From positions 124,001 through 188,000 of the forward strand of contig NZ_SLXD01000004.1 in NCBI RefSeq assembly GCF_004340905.1: a stretch of DNA of 64,000 bases. Direction: 5' to 3'. How positions within the stretch are numbered: the first letter of the stretch is position 1; the number at the start of each line of letters is the position of its first letter. The position numbers were made by a program, and so were the translations under genes. The notes beneath the pieces are model-generated. The model searched no databases. It was not told the DNA's origin and worked only from the letters and a program-made list of their open reading frames with translations. Positions 16,653 to 26,048 of this stretch are shown here, in pieces. This stretch comes from Rubrivivax gelatinosus (GTDB lineage Bacteria; Pseudomonadota; Gammaproteobacteria; Burkholderiales; Burkholderiaceae_C).

Positions 16653-17711
16653 TCAGGCAGCGCCGCGCTGGGCGGCGAGGCGATAGGCGGGCAGCCGTGG
16701 GGCGGCGTGTCCGGCGGGAGTGCGCAGCGCGCGCGCGGCCGAGCGTGCGGCGCGGCCGGCCGTGTGGGCCAGACCGCCGCCGGCGCGCACGGTGTTGGCG
16801 AGCGCGGCCGGTGCACCGCCACGGGAGGCGGCCACCGAGCGCAGGCCCGCCACCATCAGCACGTTCTGCAGCATGTGCACGCCCTGCTGCACCGCGGCTC
16901 CGCCGGTGAGCGCCGCCGCCAGCCCCGGCGCCTGGAAGCAGACGATGCCCATCAGGATCATCACGATGCAGTAGCGCGTGGCTTCCGACAGCACGTTGAA
17001 CGCCTCGCCCAGGAAGCCGCCGCCGGAGTTGATGGCCTGGAAGATCTGGTTGCCCGCGAAGGTGCTGATGCCCAGCGCGAAGAACGCGAACCAGGTCAGC
17101 ACGACGGCGTTCAGCAGCATCGACAGCCAGCTGTCGAAGAAGCGCTGCGTTGGCCGCCACGCCAGGCACAGGATGAACAGCGGGCCCACCGCGATGACGA
17201 AGGTGAGGAAGACCTTGGACAGCGACACGACGAACAGCGTGATGCAGAGGAAGACCACCGACCCGAGCGAGAACACCCCGGCCGCGAACAGCAGGTCCAG
17301 CCGGAAGATGCTGGCCTCTTTCATGATGTCCGACACCTGCTCGCTGGCCCGGTCGTTGAACTGGTCCAGCAGCGCGTAGGGCGAGCTGACGACGGCGGGG
17401 TCGGCGCCGGCCGGCACGAAGGTCGACGCGACGCCCATCGCCAGGCCGTTGGCGGTGTCGGCGACATTGCCGACGTAGAAACCCGCCTGTAGCGCGAACG
17501 CGAAGACGAAGCCGATGCGCACGACCTTCCACAGGAAGGTGGGCAGGGTCTCGGGCACCTCGTTGCGCAGCACCGCCCAGCCGAACAGCAGCACCCAGAG
17601 CGTGAACACGGTGAGTGCCAGCGGCGCGAGCGCGCTGGCCAGCGCCGAGACGACGCCGAGCACGTAGCCGCCGAGCAGCGTGTCGAGTTGGGAGCCGAGC
17701 CAGGTGAACAT
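16653..17711 (-). CDS. virB6: VirB6-type polytopic channel protein
   Basis: A 352-aa inner membrane protein with five or more hydrophobic helices (for example YVLGVVSALASALAPLALTV, FRLDLLFAAGVFSLGSVVFL, VFLTFVIAVGPLFILCLAW, CIVMILMGIVCFQAPGLAAA). The conserved VirB6/TrbL region with VGPLFILCLAWRPTQRFFDS supports the call. ATG 17711 has GGAGG 7 nt upstream. The last 60 residues are basic and Ala/Arg-rich, probably cytoplasmic. VirB6 belongs to the inner membrane complex. Confidence 0.92.
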   Translation of the reverse strand: MFTWLGSQLDTLLGGYVLGVVSALASALAPLALTVFTLWVLLFGWAVLRNEVPETLPTFLWKVVRIGFVFAFALQAGFYVGNVADTANGLAMGVASTFVPAGADPAVVSSPYALLDQFNDRASEQVSDIMKEASIFRLDLLFAAGVFSLGSVVFLCITLFVVSLSKVFLTFVIAVGPLFILCLAWRPTQRFFDSWLSMLLNAVVLTWFAFFALGISTFAGNQIFQAINSGGGFLGEAFNVLSEATRYCIVMILMGIVCFQAPGLAAALTGGAAVQQGVHMLQNVLMVAGLRSVAASRGGAPAALANTVRAGGGLAHTAGRAARSAARALRTPAGHAAPRLPAYRLAAQRGAA

Positions 17712-17735
17712 CGTGCGTCCTCCGTGCTGCCGCCG

Positions 17736-18140
17736 TCACTGGACGACGGCCACCAGCAGGTTGGCCGGCGGCCGAGCGTGCATGTCGACGCAGCGGCTGC
17801 CCATGTCGGGGTACTGGCACCACTGCCAGGTGGTGCCGCGCTTGACGACCCACAGCCGCGCCAGCTTGCGGCTGCCGTAGCTGGACGGCCGGCAGGTGCC
17901 CGGCCGCGCCGTCGGCTCGGTGCATTCGCGCAGCCCGTCGGCGGTCTCGACCATGTGCCAGGGCCCGGCATGGCAGCCGGCGTCTGCCGCGCAGGCCGGC
18001 ATGCGGCTCATCGACTTCAGCAGCGGCGGGGTCTCGGGGCGGCCGAAGCGCACCGCCTCGTTGCCCTTGACGTACTGGGCCAGGGCCGGAGCGGCTGCCG
18101 AGAAGCCGGCGAGAAGAACGAACAGTGCGAGATGCTTCAT
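17736..18140 (-). CDS. Small exported protein of the T4SS operon, unknown function
   Basis: A 134-aa protein with a signal peptide (MKHLALFVLLAGFSAAAPALA). The mature part has about six cysteines (ACAADAGCHAGPW, LRECTEPTARPGTCRP, WQWCQYPDMGSRC), so disulfides are likely in the periplasm. The start overlaps the virB4 stop by 4 bp (ATGA), which places it firmly in the operon. It lies in the slot between virB4 and virB6 where small accessory genes occur in many P-type systems. No family is recognised. Confidence 0.75.
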   Translation of the reverse strand: MKHLALFVLLAGFSAAAPALAQYVKGNEAVRFGRPETPPLLKSMSRMPACAADAGCHAGPWHMVETADGLRECTEPTARPGTCRPSSYGSRKLARLWVVKRGTTWQWCQYPDMGSRCVDMHARPPANLLVAVVQ

Positions 18141-20626
18141 GACCGGCTCCTCGATGCCTGAAGACGTCGATCGTGGACCCGGCGCTGCAGTTCGGGGAGC
18201 CAGCGAAACGGATCGTCACCAAGCTGCGCCCGCAGCTCGTCGAGCAGCGCGACGTTGTCGGTGGTGGCCGAGAGCACGGTGACGAAGTCGTCCAGTCCGG
18301 ACAGGTCCAGCTCGCACAGCGTGCTGGTGTGGCCCTGCTTGACCAGGAAGCGCCGGCCACCGCGCGCGCCCAAGGTGCGCACGATCTCGTACTCCGCCTC
18401 GCTGAGGCCGAAGCCGTCGACGTATTCCTCGCGCACCGCCTCGGGGTTGGCGAGAAAGATCTTCGTCACGCTCTGTTCGACCATCGTCCGGCCGATCGAG
18501 TGGCGCAGCACGTCGGACGGGCTCTGCGTGTCGAAGATGCCCAGGCCGTTCTGCTTGCGGATCGTCTTCTGCTTCTGCTTGGCGAAGTCGCTGAAGATCG
18601 GGTGGTCGAGCGCCTTCCAGAACTCCGAGATCACGTAGATCAGGCGCCGCCCGTCGACCAGACCTTCCATGACGTCGAGCAGGTACAGCATGACCGGCGT
18701 GCGCACCTCCGGCAGGTCCAGGAACTCGGTCGTGTCGAAGCCCACGATCGCGGTGTCCTGCAGGTCGCCGAGGCGGTCGTCGGCTTCGTCGAACACCCAG
18801 CCGAGCGCACCGCCCTGGCACCAGCGTGCCAGCCTGTCGTGCAGGCTGTTGGCGCCGGCCTTCGGCAGGTTCTGGCGCAGCGTGGAGAAGCGGCGCAGCG
18901 CGCGCGGCATCAGCGCCACGGCCTGCACCGCGTCGGCGATGGCGCGTTCGTCGGCCGGCAGCAGCGGCAGGGCGGGCGTCTCCAGACAGGTGCGCACGAG
19001 CTGCTGCCAGAACTGCAGCCGCGCCGGCGTCGGCTCCTGCTGCAGCGGGTTGCAGCCGGTCGGTGTGCCGGCTTCGAGCGTGAAGTAGCGCCCGCCGAGC
19101 GCACGCATCGCGATCTCGCAGCCGCGATCGAGGTCGAACAGCACCAGCCGGGGCGCGGGCTGCCACTTGCGCGTCAGCGCTAGCAGGAACATCTCCAGCG
19201 TCGTCTTGCCGACACCCGTGGAGCCGATCAGCAGCGTGTTGCCGGGCAGCTTGCGGTCCAACGAGTCCTCGCCTTCCGGGCTGCTGTGCAGGTTCAGGTA
19301 GAAGGGCTGGCCGGAGGGCGTGCGCATCAGCGCCAGCGCCTCGCCCCAGGGGTTGCCGTCGCGCTTGCCGCGCGGGAAGTTGTGGGCGGCGGCGAGCGCC
19401 GCGAACGCGCGCGACGACAGCTTGGCCTCGCGCGGGCGCCACTGCCAGTTGCCCGGCATCTGCGCGAACCAGGCGGCATCGGCCACGAGGTCGACCGGGG
19501 CCATCTGCAGGCTGGACGCCTCGCCCACCGCGCCGACGGCACGCGCGGCGCGGCGGCCGGCGTCCGCCACGTCGGAGCCGAAGACGACGAGGCTGTAGTG
19601 GTACTCGCCCATGCAGAACTGGCCGTCGCCGAGGTCGTTGATGGCGACGTCCATGTCGGCGATCTGGCTCTCGACGACGTCGTCGCTGGCGACGAGCTGG
19701 CTGCGCTGCAGGTCGAGCGCACGCAGCGCTTCGCGCCGCGGCAGGATCGAGAAGCTCTGCGTCTCGATGAACTCGCTGTCCTCGTAGAGCAGCGTGTCCA
19801 GGATGCCGGGCTGCACGTCGTCGGCGTACTCCTTGATGTCGACGAGCGCCGCGTAGCGCACGTCGCCGCCGTGCCGCAGTTCGAGCTTGTCGCCGCCGAA
19901 GGTGAGCCGCGTGACCGGCAGCGTGCGGAACAGCGGGCCGGCCGCCCGTGGCACGGGCCGCCAGTGGCCGTTGACCAGCAGGCCTAGGAACTCGGCGACC
20001 TCGCTGTAGCAGCGGTCATGCTGAACGCGCTCGCCCAGGCAGCGCGGGCCGAAGCCCCGCAGCGTGCGTTCCACCAGCGCGGCCTTCTCCTCGATGACGC
20101 GCAGCGCCTCGGCCTGCGCGCCCGCGATCTGCTCACGCGAGCGCCGGGTCGACTGCAGCGCGCGCCCGACCTTGGAAGCCTGCGGCCGGTAGGCCAGCGT
20201 CAGGTAGACCTCGTTGCTCATCATCGGCTGCTCGGCGAGCTTCGCCTGGTAGGCCTGCGACAGCAGGCGGGCGAAGCCCGGCTGCGCCGGGTCTGCCAGG
20301 GCGTCATGCACCCTCCGGTGCAGGCGGTGCATCCACACCGCCCACTGCCCGCCGGCCAGGTTGCGCAGCAGGCTGCACATCGCCTCGTGGCGCTCGGTCA
20401 CGACGCTTTCCTCGGCACACTCGAATGGCACGCCTTCCAGGCGCCAGATGCGCAGGTAGTCGCCGCCGCGCGTGATGACATCGTGCGGCCCTACCAGCGA
20501 TGAGAACGGCACGACGCGCGCCAGCGGATGCTCGGCCAGCGCCTGCTTCCACAGGCGCGGCTGCAGCGGAGCAGGGCGGGGCGGCGGTGGCGGCCGCCGA
20601 AGCCAGGTCTCAGGCATGCCACGCAT
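18137..20626 (-). CDS. virB4: VirB4-type secretion ATPase
   Basis: An 829-aa ATPase, the largest motor of the channel. Of two near starts, ATG 20626 is chosen because GGGGAGG sits 5-6 nt upstream; ATG 20617 is the alternative. The gene overlaps the end of virB3. The N-terminal CagE/TrbE-like domain covers about 1-420. Walker A is IGSTGVGKTT with Lys474, and LVLFDLDRGCEIAMRALGGR follows. IYVISEFWKALDHPIFSDF is probably Walker B and its neighbours, although an Asp-Glu pair typical of the site is replaced by Ser-Glu here. It should interact with VirB3 and VirB8. Confidence 0.94.
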   Translation of the reverse strand: MRGMPETWLRRPPPPPRPAPLQPRLWKQALAEHPLARVVPFSSLVGPHDVITRGGDYLRIWRLEGVPFECAEESVVTERHEAMCSLLRNLAGGQWAVWMHRLHRRVHDALADPAQPGFARLLSQAYQAKLAEQPMMSNEVYLTLAYRPQASKVGRALQSTRRSREQIAGAQAEALRVIEEKAALVERTLRGFGPRCLGERVQHDRCYSEVAEFLGLLVNGHWRPVPRAAGPLFRTLPVTRLTFGGDKLELRHGGDVRYAALVDIKEYADDVQPGILDTLLYEDSEFIETQSFSILPRREALRALDLQRSQLVASDDVVESQIADMDVAINDLGDGQFCMGEYHYSLVVFGSDVADAGRRAARAVGAVGEASSLQMAPVDLVADAAWFAQMPGNWQWRPREAKLSSRAFAALAAAHNFPRGKRDGNPWGEALALMRTPSGQPFYLNLHSSPEGEDSLDRKLPGNTLLIGSTGVGKTTLEMFLLALTRKWQPAPRLVLFDLDRGCEIAMRALGGRYFTLEAGTPTGCNPLQQEPTPARLQFWQQLVRTCLETPALPLLPADERAIADAVQAVALMPRALRRFSTLRQNLPKAGANSLHDRLARWCQGGALGWVFDEADDRLGDLQDTAIVGFDTTEFLDLPEVRTPVMLYLLDVMEGLVDGRRLIYVISEFWKALDHPIFSDFAKQKQKTIRKQNGLGIFDTQSPSDVLRHSIGRTMVEQSVTKIFLANPEAVREEYVDGFGLSEAEYEIVRTLGARGGRRFLVKQGHTSTLCELDLSGLDDFVTVLSATTDNVALLDELRAQLGDDPFRWLPELQRRVHDRRLQASRSRS

Positions 20627-20942
20627 CGCGGCCTCCCCGGTAGACGGTAGGCGAGTAGCTGCGCCCGGCCCAGTGACGGCGGTTGCGGTCGTGCAGCCGC
20701 AGGCGGATGGAGACGAAGATCTGGCGGAAGCGCTGGTCGTCGCGCCGCGTGACATAGCGCATCCAGACGAGCACGGGGGCCACCGCCGCAACGACGGCGA
20801 GTGCCAGCCACCAGCTGACCAGGATGCTGCCCCAGAGCACCAGCAGCATCGAGGTGCCGGCCAGCAGCACCAGCGGCACGAGCGGGATGCCCAGCTTCAT
20901 CGCCGGGCGCGTCGCGCCCTTGTAGATCGGTTCGGCGACCAT
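20610..20942 (-). CDS. virB3: VirB3-type membrane protein
   Basis: A 110-aa protein starting at ATG 20942. The opening VAEPIYKGATRPAMKLGIPL is the classic VirB3/TrbD start, followed by two closely spaced membrane helices (about 20-65: VPLVLLAGTSMLLVLWGSIL, VSWWLALAVVAAVAPVLVWM). The C-terminus is basic. VirB3 works with VirB4, whose gene overlaps its end. Confidence 0.92.
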   Translation of the reverse strand: MVAEPIYKGATRPAMKLGIPLVPLVLLAGTSMLLVLWGSILVSWWLALAVVAAVAPVLVWMRYVTRRDDQRFRQIFVSIRLRLHDRNRRHWAGRSYSPTVYRGGRDAWHA

Positions 20943-20950
20943 CGTCGGCC

Positions 20951-21232
20951 TCAGGCGACGATGTAGCTGGCGAAGGCCGCGGCGCCACCGACGAGCGTGC
21001 CGCCGATCAGCACGTTCGCGACGTCGGCGAGCCGGGCGCCCTGGAAGATCATCTTGAAGCCGGCCCAGATGATCGCGATGGTCACGACGGCGATCGAGAT
21101 CGTCACCAGGATCGTGTTGACGTTGGTGACCGTCGTGTTGATCTTCTCGAACCCTTGCGCGAACGCGGCGGCGGGCAGCGCTGCCGCCAGGACGGCTTGG
21201 CGACGCAGGACCGGAACGAGGCGAGACTTCAT
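20951..21232 (-). CDS. virB2: VirB2-type pilin
   Basis: A 93-aa pilin precursor starting at ATG 21232, overlapping the virB1 stop by 4 bp, with AAGGAG inside the end of virB1. The long signal peptide ends near ALPAAAFAQG. The mature part has two hydrophobic helices (ILVTISIAVVTIAIIWAGFK and LIGGTLVGGAAAFASYIVA), the usual pilin plan. It should form the conjugative pilus. Confidence 0.92.
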   Translation of the reverse strand: MKSRLVPVLRRQAVLAAALPAAAFAQGFEKINTTVTNVNTILVTISIAVVTIAIIWAGFKMIFQGARLADVANVLIGGTLVGGAAAFASYIVA

Positions 21233-21726
21233 GGCGACTCCTTCGAGGTGCTGACGGGGAGAGAAGGGGATGCGGCTGCGGCGCCGACGACCTTGCGCAC
21301 GTAGCCGTGACGCAATCCGGTGCTGAAGTCGCCGCTGTAGTAGCAGGACAGCGCCTTGCGCAGTGCGCGCTGCCCGGTGACGTCTGGACGAGAGGCGCGG
21401 CCGTAGCACTCGGACAGCACGGTCTGCATGGCGGCCAGGTTGGCGCAGGGGTCGAGCGCGGACGCTGCGTCGAGGCCCAGCCGTGCGAAGTTGCGGCGGT
21501 TGATCTGGGCGAGCCCGACGCTGTTGTCCCAGCCGCCGCGCTCCAGACGGCCGATGGTGGCCAGAGCTTCCTGCCGGTGCCGGGGCTGCCGGACCAGCCG
21601 GCCGCCCACCACACCGATCGCGTTGGGGTTGGCGCCGCTCTCCGTGGCGATCAGCGCCAATGCCGTGGCCGGATGGACCTGCGGGGCGCAGGCCAGCACG
21701 AGCGCGGCGAGGTCGGCGGTCTGCAT
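21229..21726 (-). CDS. virB1: VirB1-type lytic transglycosylase
   Basis: A 165-aa protein that would open peptidoglycan for channel assembly. The motif LIATESGANPNAIGVV (catalytic Glu in ATES) near residue 28 and NSVGLAQINRRNFARLG are typical of SLT-fold lytic transglycosylases. Later parts (ALRKALSCYYSGDFSTGLRH) fit VirB1. A classical signal peptide is not obvious at the chosen ATG 21726; export may rely on the hydrophobic start (LAALVLACAP) or an unseen route. Confidence 0.88.
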   Translation of the reverse strand: MQTADLAALVLACAPQVHPATALALIATESGANPNAIGVVGGRLVRQPRHRQEALATIGRLERGGWDNSVGLAQINRRNFARLGLDAASALDPCANLAAMQTVLSECYGRASRPDVTGQRALRKALSCYYSGDFSTGLRHGYVRKVVGAAAASPSLPVSTSKESP

Positions 21727-21735
21727 GGCGAGCGC

Positions 21736-22308
21736 TCAGCAGTCGCATGACGGCGCCTCGGGCGGCTGGCTCGCCTTCCAGCGCGCGAGGTCTTCATCGA
21801 ATCGCGTGTTCCATTCCTGGAGCCCTGCCTTCGCGGCGTCGGTGAACTCGGTGACGCTGTCACCCCGGTTCCACCAGGTACGGCTCCAGAGCTGGCCGTC
21901 CACCTGGACCGAGATCGCGCCGCTGTAGTCGCAAACGTACTCGGTGCCGCTCTCGCCCGAGACCTCGTGGGTGTACTGCGGCGGGCAGAAGGCCGGCGCG
22001 CTCGCCCAGCGGTGATTCGAAGAGTTGCCAGGACCGGCCATGTCGCAGGTCGGGAAGGGCCGCCCGCGGCGCAGGTCGTGGAAGAGCTGGTGGATTGGCG
22101 GCACGCACTGGGGGATGGCGTGCCAGTTGGGGGCCGCGAGGCAGAGGAGGACGAGGCAGCCGTCGAGGGCTTTGGCCTGCTGGGGCCCGGCAGCGAGGGA
22201 TGCGGCTGCGCAGGCCAGTGCCGCGGCACGGACCGTCAGACTGCGCGTCGAACTGGCGTGTGCGAGCGGGGAAGGTCGCCGTTCGCCATCGGGGAGTCGC
22301 TGGTGCAC
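21736..22308 (-). CDS. TrbM/KikA-like exported transfer protein
   Basis: A 190-aa protein starting at GTG 22308, supported by GGAGG 6 nt upstream. A signal-like stretch (AAALACAAASLAAGPQQAKA) is followed by a Cys-rich region LDGCLVLLCLAAPNWHAIPQ and CVPPIHQLFHDLRRGRPFPT, resembling TrbM/MpfK proteins of IncP-type and related transfer systems. The C-terminal half (YVCDYSGAISVQVDGQLWSR) is less familiar. It is the first gene of the minus-strand transfer operon, so its promoter should lie at about 22,310-22,450. Confidence 0.65.
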   Translation of the reverse strand: MHQRLPDGERRPSPLAHASSTRSLTVRAAALACAAASLAAGPQQAKALDGCLVLLCLAAPNWHAIPQCVPPIHQLFHDLRRGRPFPTCDMAGPGNSSNHRWASAPAFCPPQYTHEVSGESGTEYVCDYSGAISVQVDGQLWSRTWWNRGDSVTEFTDAAKAGLQEWNTRFDEDLARWKASQPPEAPSCDC

Positions 22309-22655
22309 TGCCGTCCTCCAGAGGGTTCGTCAGCTGGGGTGATGAACACACTCTAGGAACGATGGGGCTCAGCTCGGGCGCTGGATTCTGGCGATGTTCC
22401 AGCGAGCCGAAGCATCGGGCGAGCGCTGCGGTCGTCCTATAACAACCTGCGCCCGTAGTCCAAAGGTCTACCGTCAAACCACGTAGCCCTCTTATCAGCG
22501 CACTCAGGCTCCATCCACCCGTGGAGGGATGAGTGAGCGCAATAACCCGAGCGTGCACACCGAGAATGCCCCTGCATACGAGCTGCTCGGGTTCCCTACT
22601 AAGTCTGAAGAAGTGGCGGAAAGTGTATATATTAAATTCGCCACATAATGGCAAT
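22309..22655. other. Promoter-proximal region of the transfer operon, no gene seen
   Basis: This stretch precedes the transfer operon (minus strand) and ends at an IS1595 relic. No convincing protein gene is seen. A promoter for the T4SS genes must lie here or further upstream, but no clear -35/-10 pair could be assigned by eye. Confidence 0.35.
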
Positions 22656-23052
22656 TATCGACAGGCGGCCTGATAAAGATGATCGTCTGCCTGCGTGATG
22701 ACCTTGAGAGCTCTCGGCGCGGCGGAGACGACGTCGATAACGAGACGCACGAAGAGGCCCTTGAGGCCAAGAACGCGGCGGAAGCGTCAGACGAAGCCGG
22801 CAAGGTACGCGTCCGTGTACTTGCGAGCTTGGAGTTGTGGTGCGCGCCTTCTATGGAACGCATGCGATTGCCCTGCAGCACTCGGCGGCCCTGATGTCGC
22901 ATCGCACAGCGCGCATGGATGCTGCAACGAGCGCAGGCAAAGATGTTGGGCCAGCGCGCAGCTTCGACCGCCGACACGCCTTGCTCCTCGGTGCTGAAGC
23001 AGCGCAGAAACTCCCCAATCGGCAGTCCAGACAGAAACGCGATTCGGTTCAT
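22656..23052 (-). pseudogene. IS1595-family transposase relic
   Basis: From ATG 23052 the frame reads MNRIAFLSGLPIGEFLRCFS and SAVEAARWPNIFACARC, matching the N-terminal zinc-ribbon part of IS1595 transposases. It then jumps to EGAHHNSK, and another frame gives KYTDAYLAGFV-stop-RFRR, the usual C-terminal end with a stop in place of a conserved residue. The catalytic middle is deleted. The terminal inverted repeats were not found. It separates the transfer operon from the secretion operon. Confidence 0.65.
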
Positions 23053-23187
23053 CGCCAGCGTTTCCTTGGCGAGCCGTGCAGCCGACGCGGAACTCAGCAA
23101 GTGAGACTGCTGAGGCGCCTTGCGAAGACGGATAGGTCATATGGCGCTGCGACCGCGAGCAGCGCGTCTGGCATCTGCGTCCAACAC

Positions 23188-23209
23188 TATAAATGGTCGG
23201 CATTCCGAC
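23188..23209 (+). promoter_or_regulatory. Possible promoter/operator before the gspF-like gene
   Basis: A TATAAA at 23188-23193 is followed by a 5-bp dyad, GTCGG-CATT-CCGAC, at 23196-23209. Both lie 20-40 bp upstream of the first gene of the secretion operon. They suggest a promoter with an overlapping operator, but no -35 box was assigned. Confidence 0.3.
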
Positions 23210-23229
23210 GACACCGATTCTAATCTGTG

Positions 23230-24438
23230 ATGGCGTCCAGGCCTTATACCGTTCGCGTCGTCCGCCAGGGTTCGGTACAAGAAATCCGAATCTTTGCCGC
23301 CAACGACGCGGACGCGCGCCTAAAACTATCTGGTAACGCTGAAGCGATTTTGACTGTTCGCGCTGAGCGCGTTACGCGGCTGGCCGCAACTCCGAGACAG
23401 CGCAGTGAGGTTGCTTGGTGGTGTGGCGAGCTGCGCTCGCTTGTTTACTCCGGCATGACTGTCGTTGAAGCTATGGAGACAATGGCTGTGGCGGCCGATG
23501 CCGGGAGTCGACGAGAGCTGGTGCAGTCATCTTTGCTGCAGGAGTTGAGAGCCGGTCATCCACTATCCAGCGCGATGAGTCGAGTATCTGGATATCCACC
23601 TGTGCTTGTGGCCAGTGTTGCTGCAGCAGAACAAAGTGGGAATCTCGGCGAGTCTCTCGATGAGTACTTGCGCTATCACGAAATGGTTGATCGGTTCAGG
23701 CGTCAAGTCACGAGTGCCGCCATATATCCGGCGCTGGTGACGGCCCTTGGAGTGATTATAATTATTGCATTGTTGGTATTCGTGATACCTAGGTTTGCTG
23801 CAATGTACGCGGAGTTGCCTTCCGCGATGTTAAGTGGTGCAACTAAACTGGTTGTTGGGCTAAGTAAATTCCTAACTACGCATCCGCTGCCTGTTTTTTT
23901 CGTTCTTGCGGCCACGGGTATTGTGGTCGCTCTTGCGCATCGTCTTGGGATGCTGGTGAAGTGCGGTCATCTAATAATGCGCCGGCTTCCATGGCTCGCG
24001 CGTCAGATTCAGCACTATCAACTAGCCCAGTTGTATCACGCATTGGGCCTAATGATGCGGGGAGGGTATCCGCTACACGAGGCTCTGGATGTATGCGCAA
24101 AGACGGCGATCGCAGACGCTATTCATCAGCGCCTTATTGACGTTTACGACGAGATTTCACGTGGGCTGCCGATCGGTCAGGTATTTTATCGCGCGGGATT
24201 GGCGGATGCTGTCTCATCTCGTCTGCTCTCCGTTGGGGAGAGAACTGGTAACTTTCACGTGGTTCTTCAAACTATATCCGACAGGCACAGAGAGAGCTTC
24301 TCAATCTTTGTTGATCGAGCAACTAAGATAATAGAGCCGCTTCTTCTGCTTTTGGTGGCTCTCCTGATTGGCGGAATTGTGGTCGTGATGTATATGCCAA
24401 TATTCGATATTGCCGGGCAGGTTGGAGTTGGCCGATGA
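23230..24438 (+). CDS. gspF: GspF/PilC-like inner membrane platform protein
   Basis: A 402-aa protein; ATG 23230 is preferred over GTG 23227. It has two T2SSF domains: the first contains LVYSGMTVVEAMETM and VASVAAAEQSGNLGESLDEY, the second LYHALGLMMRGGYPLHEAL and SVGERTGNFHVVLQTISDRH. Three membrane helices lie at about 170-195, 220-240 and 375-395. It is the first gene of a long operon and should form the platform on which the ATPase drives pseudopilus assembly. Confidence 0.92.
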   Translation: MASRPYTVRVVRQGSVQEIRIFAANDADARLKLSGNAEAILTVRAERVTRLAATPRQRSEVAWWCGELRSLVYSGMTVVEAMETMAVAADAGSRRELVQSSLLQELRAGHPLSSAMSRVSGYPPVLVASVAAAEQSGNLGESLDEYLRYHEMVDRFRRQVTSAAIYPALVTALGVIIIIALLVFVIPRFAAMYAELPSAMLSGATKLVVGLSKFLTTHPLPVFFVLAATGIVVALAHRLGMLVKCGHLIMRRLPWLARQIQHYQLAQLYHALGLMMRGGYPLHEALDVCAKTAIADAIHQRLIDVYDEISRGLPIGQVFYRAGLADAVSSRLLSVGERTGNFHVVLQTISDRHRESFSIFVDRATKIIEPLLLLLVALLIGGIVVVMYMPIFDIAGQVGVGR

Positions 24439-26048
24439 ACCAAGTGGTAGGGCTTGAGCTTGGGTCCAGGTTAAATTCAGTTCGGGCTCAGTCTAAGGAA
24501 GAAGGAAAGTGTCTGCTTGACCTGTTGAGGAATTGTGTGCCCGATAGGGCAGCACTCAAGACGACGCTTGAGGAAGCGGCAGGAATCGTGCTGCTTGAGG
24601 ATCTGGGGGGCGACCCGGAGGGCTTTCGTCTCGATGAAAAGACATGGCCCTTAAGTCGGGCGTTAGAGACTCGCTCTGCACTCTTGAAGCAAAGCGACGG
24701 TGTCTATGTGTTGGCGCTCGAGGATCCTTGGGTAGGTGGAGTATTAGAAATAATTGCTGAGTCACTCGGGGCGTGGCCGCGTGTCGCACTGGCTGACCGC
24801 CAACAAATTGACCGGCTGTTGGGCCAGGTCGGCGTCGAGTCGTCGCGAATGGGAGCGGTTGGCGATGGCGGTGGTGGTCCGGTGGTCAGCTTTGTCGATG
24901 ACGCCATGCGCAATGGTTTTCGATCTGGAGCCAGCGATCTCCATTTTGAATGCGGACGTGATGGCGTCATCGTTAGAGTGAGAATGGACGGTGTTTTGAC
25001 CGCCTTGGCTCGTTTGAACGGCAGCGAGCTTGCCCGGCAGGTAATCTCTCGAATTAAGGTGCTTGCCGCACTTGATATTACGGAGAGAAGAACGCCGCAG
25101 GACGGTCGAATTCGTTTAAACGTCGATGGGTCAGAGATTGACCTTCGCGTTTCAATTATGCCAAGTGTCCATGGCGAGGATGCTGTCCTCCGTCTTTTGG
25201 ATAAGGCCCAGTGGAGAGCACAATCCGTTGTATCTCTAGATACGTTGGGGTTCCAGGCTGACGCCGCACGTTCCATCCGATCACTGGCATTCAGTCCGAG
25301 CGGAATGCTCTTGGTAACCGGCCCCACTGGGAGCGGCAAGACGACAACTGTATACGCTGCGCTTAGTGAAATAAATAACGGCCTGGAAAAGATTATAACG
25401 ATCGAGGATCCTGTTGAATATGAATTGCCCGGGGTCCTGCAGATTCCTGTCAATGAGCGAAAGGGGCTCACATTTGCGCGTGGCCTGCGATCAATTCTGC
25501 GGCATGACCCAGATCGAATATTGATAGGTGAAATTCGCGACGCCGAAACCGCCGAGATTGCAGTTCAATCTGCCTTGACTGGGCACCAGGTATTTACTAC
25601 CGTTCATGCCAACGGAGTAGGGGACGTCATCGGGCGCTTCCGGCATTTTGGAATCGACATGTTTGGTCTTATGTCGGCACTCAATGGTGTTGTGGTTCAG
25701 CGTCTATTGCGCCAGGTTTGTCCGGATTGTGCGGAACCGCGAAGGGTGGATGACAATACAACATACCTCGCGCATACCGTCGGATGCAGTTTGATTGAGG
25801 AGTTGCACGGGAAAGGCTGTGATAGCTGTCGCGGAACCGGCTACAAAGGAAGATTTGTGGTCGCTGAAATCCATGTTATGGACGACGAACTGCGCGATCT
25901 CGTGGTCACTGGCGCCCCTTTGTCGGCACTCCGCGCTCACTCTGTGCGGCGGAACGTTCGCGGCCTATTGGCACAAGGCCTTGCTCACGTCAGCGACGGT
26001 CGCACTACCGCGACTGAGGTCGAGCGGGTCATAGGTGGCGCGGCTTGA
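24435..26048 (+). CDS. gspE: GspE/PilB-like assembly ATPase
   Basis: A 537-aa ATPase overlapping the gspF stop by 4 bp. Walker A is GPTGSGKTTT at 296-305 (Lys302); the Asp box IITIEDPVEYELPG, Walker B ILIGEIRDAETAEIA and His box ALTGHQVFTTVHAN follow in order. Near the C-terminus a four-cysteine zinc motif (CPDCAEP, CDSCRGTGYKG) is present as in GspE and PilB. It powers growth of the pseudopilus. Residues 1-140 are a diverged N-terminal domain. Confidence 0.94.
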   Translation: MNQVVGLELGSRLNSVRAQSKEEGKCLLDLLRNCVPDRAALKTTLEEAAGIVLLEDLGGDPEGFRLDEKTWPLSRALETRSALLKQSDGVYVLALEDPWVGGVLEIIAESLGAWPRVALADRQQIDRLLGQVGVESSRMGAVGDGGGGPVVSFVDDAMRNGFRSGASDLHFECGRDGVIVRVRMDGVLTALARLNGSELARQVISRIKVLAALDITERRTPQDGRIRLNVDGSEIDLRVSIMPSVHGEDAVLRLLDKAQWRAQSVVSLDTLGFQADAARSIRSLAFSPSGMLLVTGPTGSGKTTTVYAALSEINNGLEKIITIEDPVEYELPGVLQIPVNERKGLTFARGLRSILRHDPDRILIGEIRDAETAEIAVQSALTGHQVFTTVHANGVGDVIGRFRHFGIDMFGLMSALNGVVVQRLLRQVCPDCAEPRRVDDNTTYLAHTVGCSLIEELHGKGCDSCRGTGYKGRFVVAEIHVMDDELRDLVVTGAPLSALRAHSVRRNVRGLLAQGLAHVSDGRTTATEVERVIGGAA

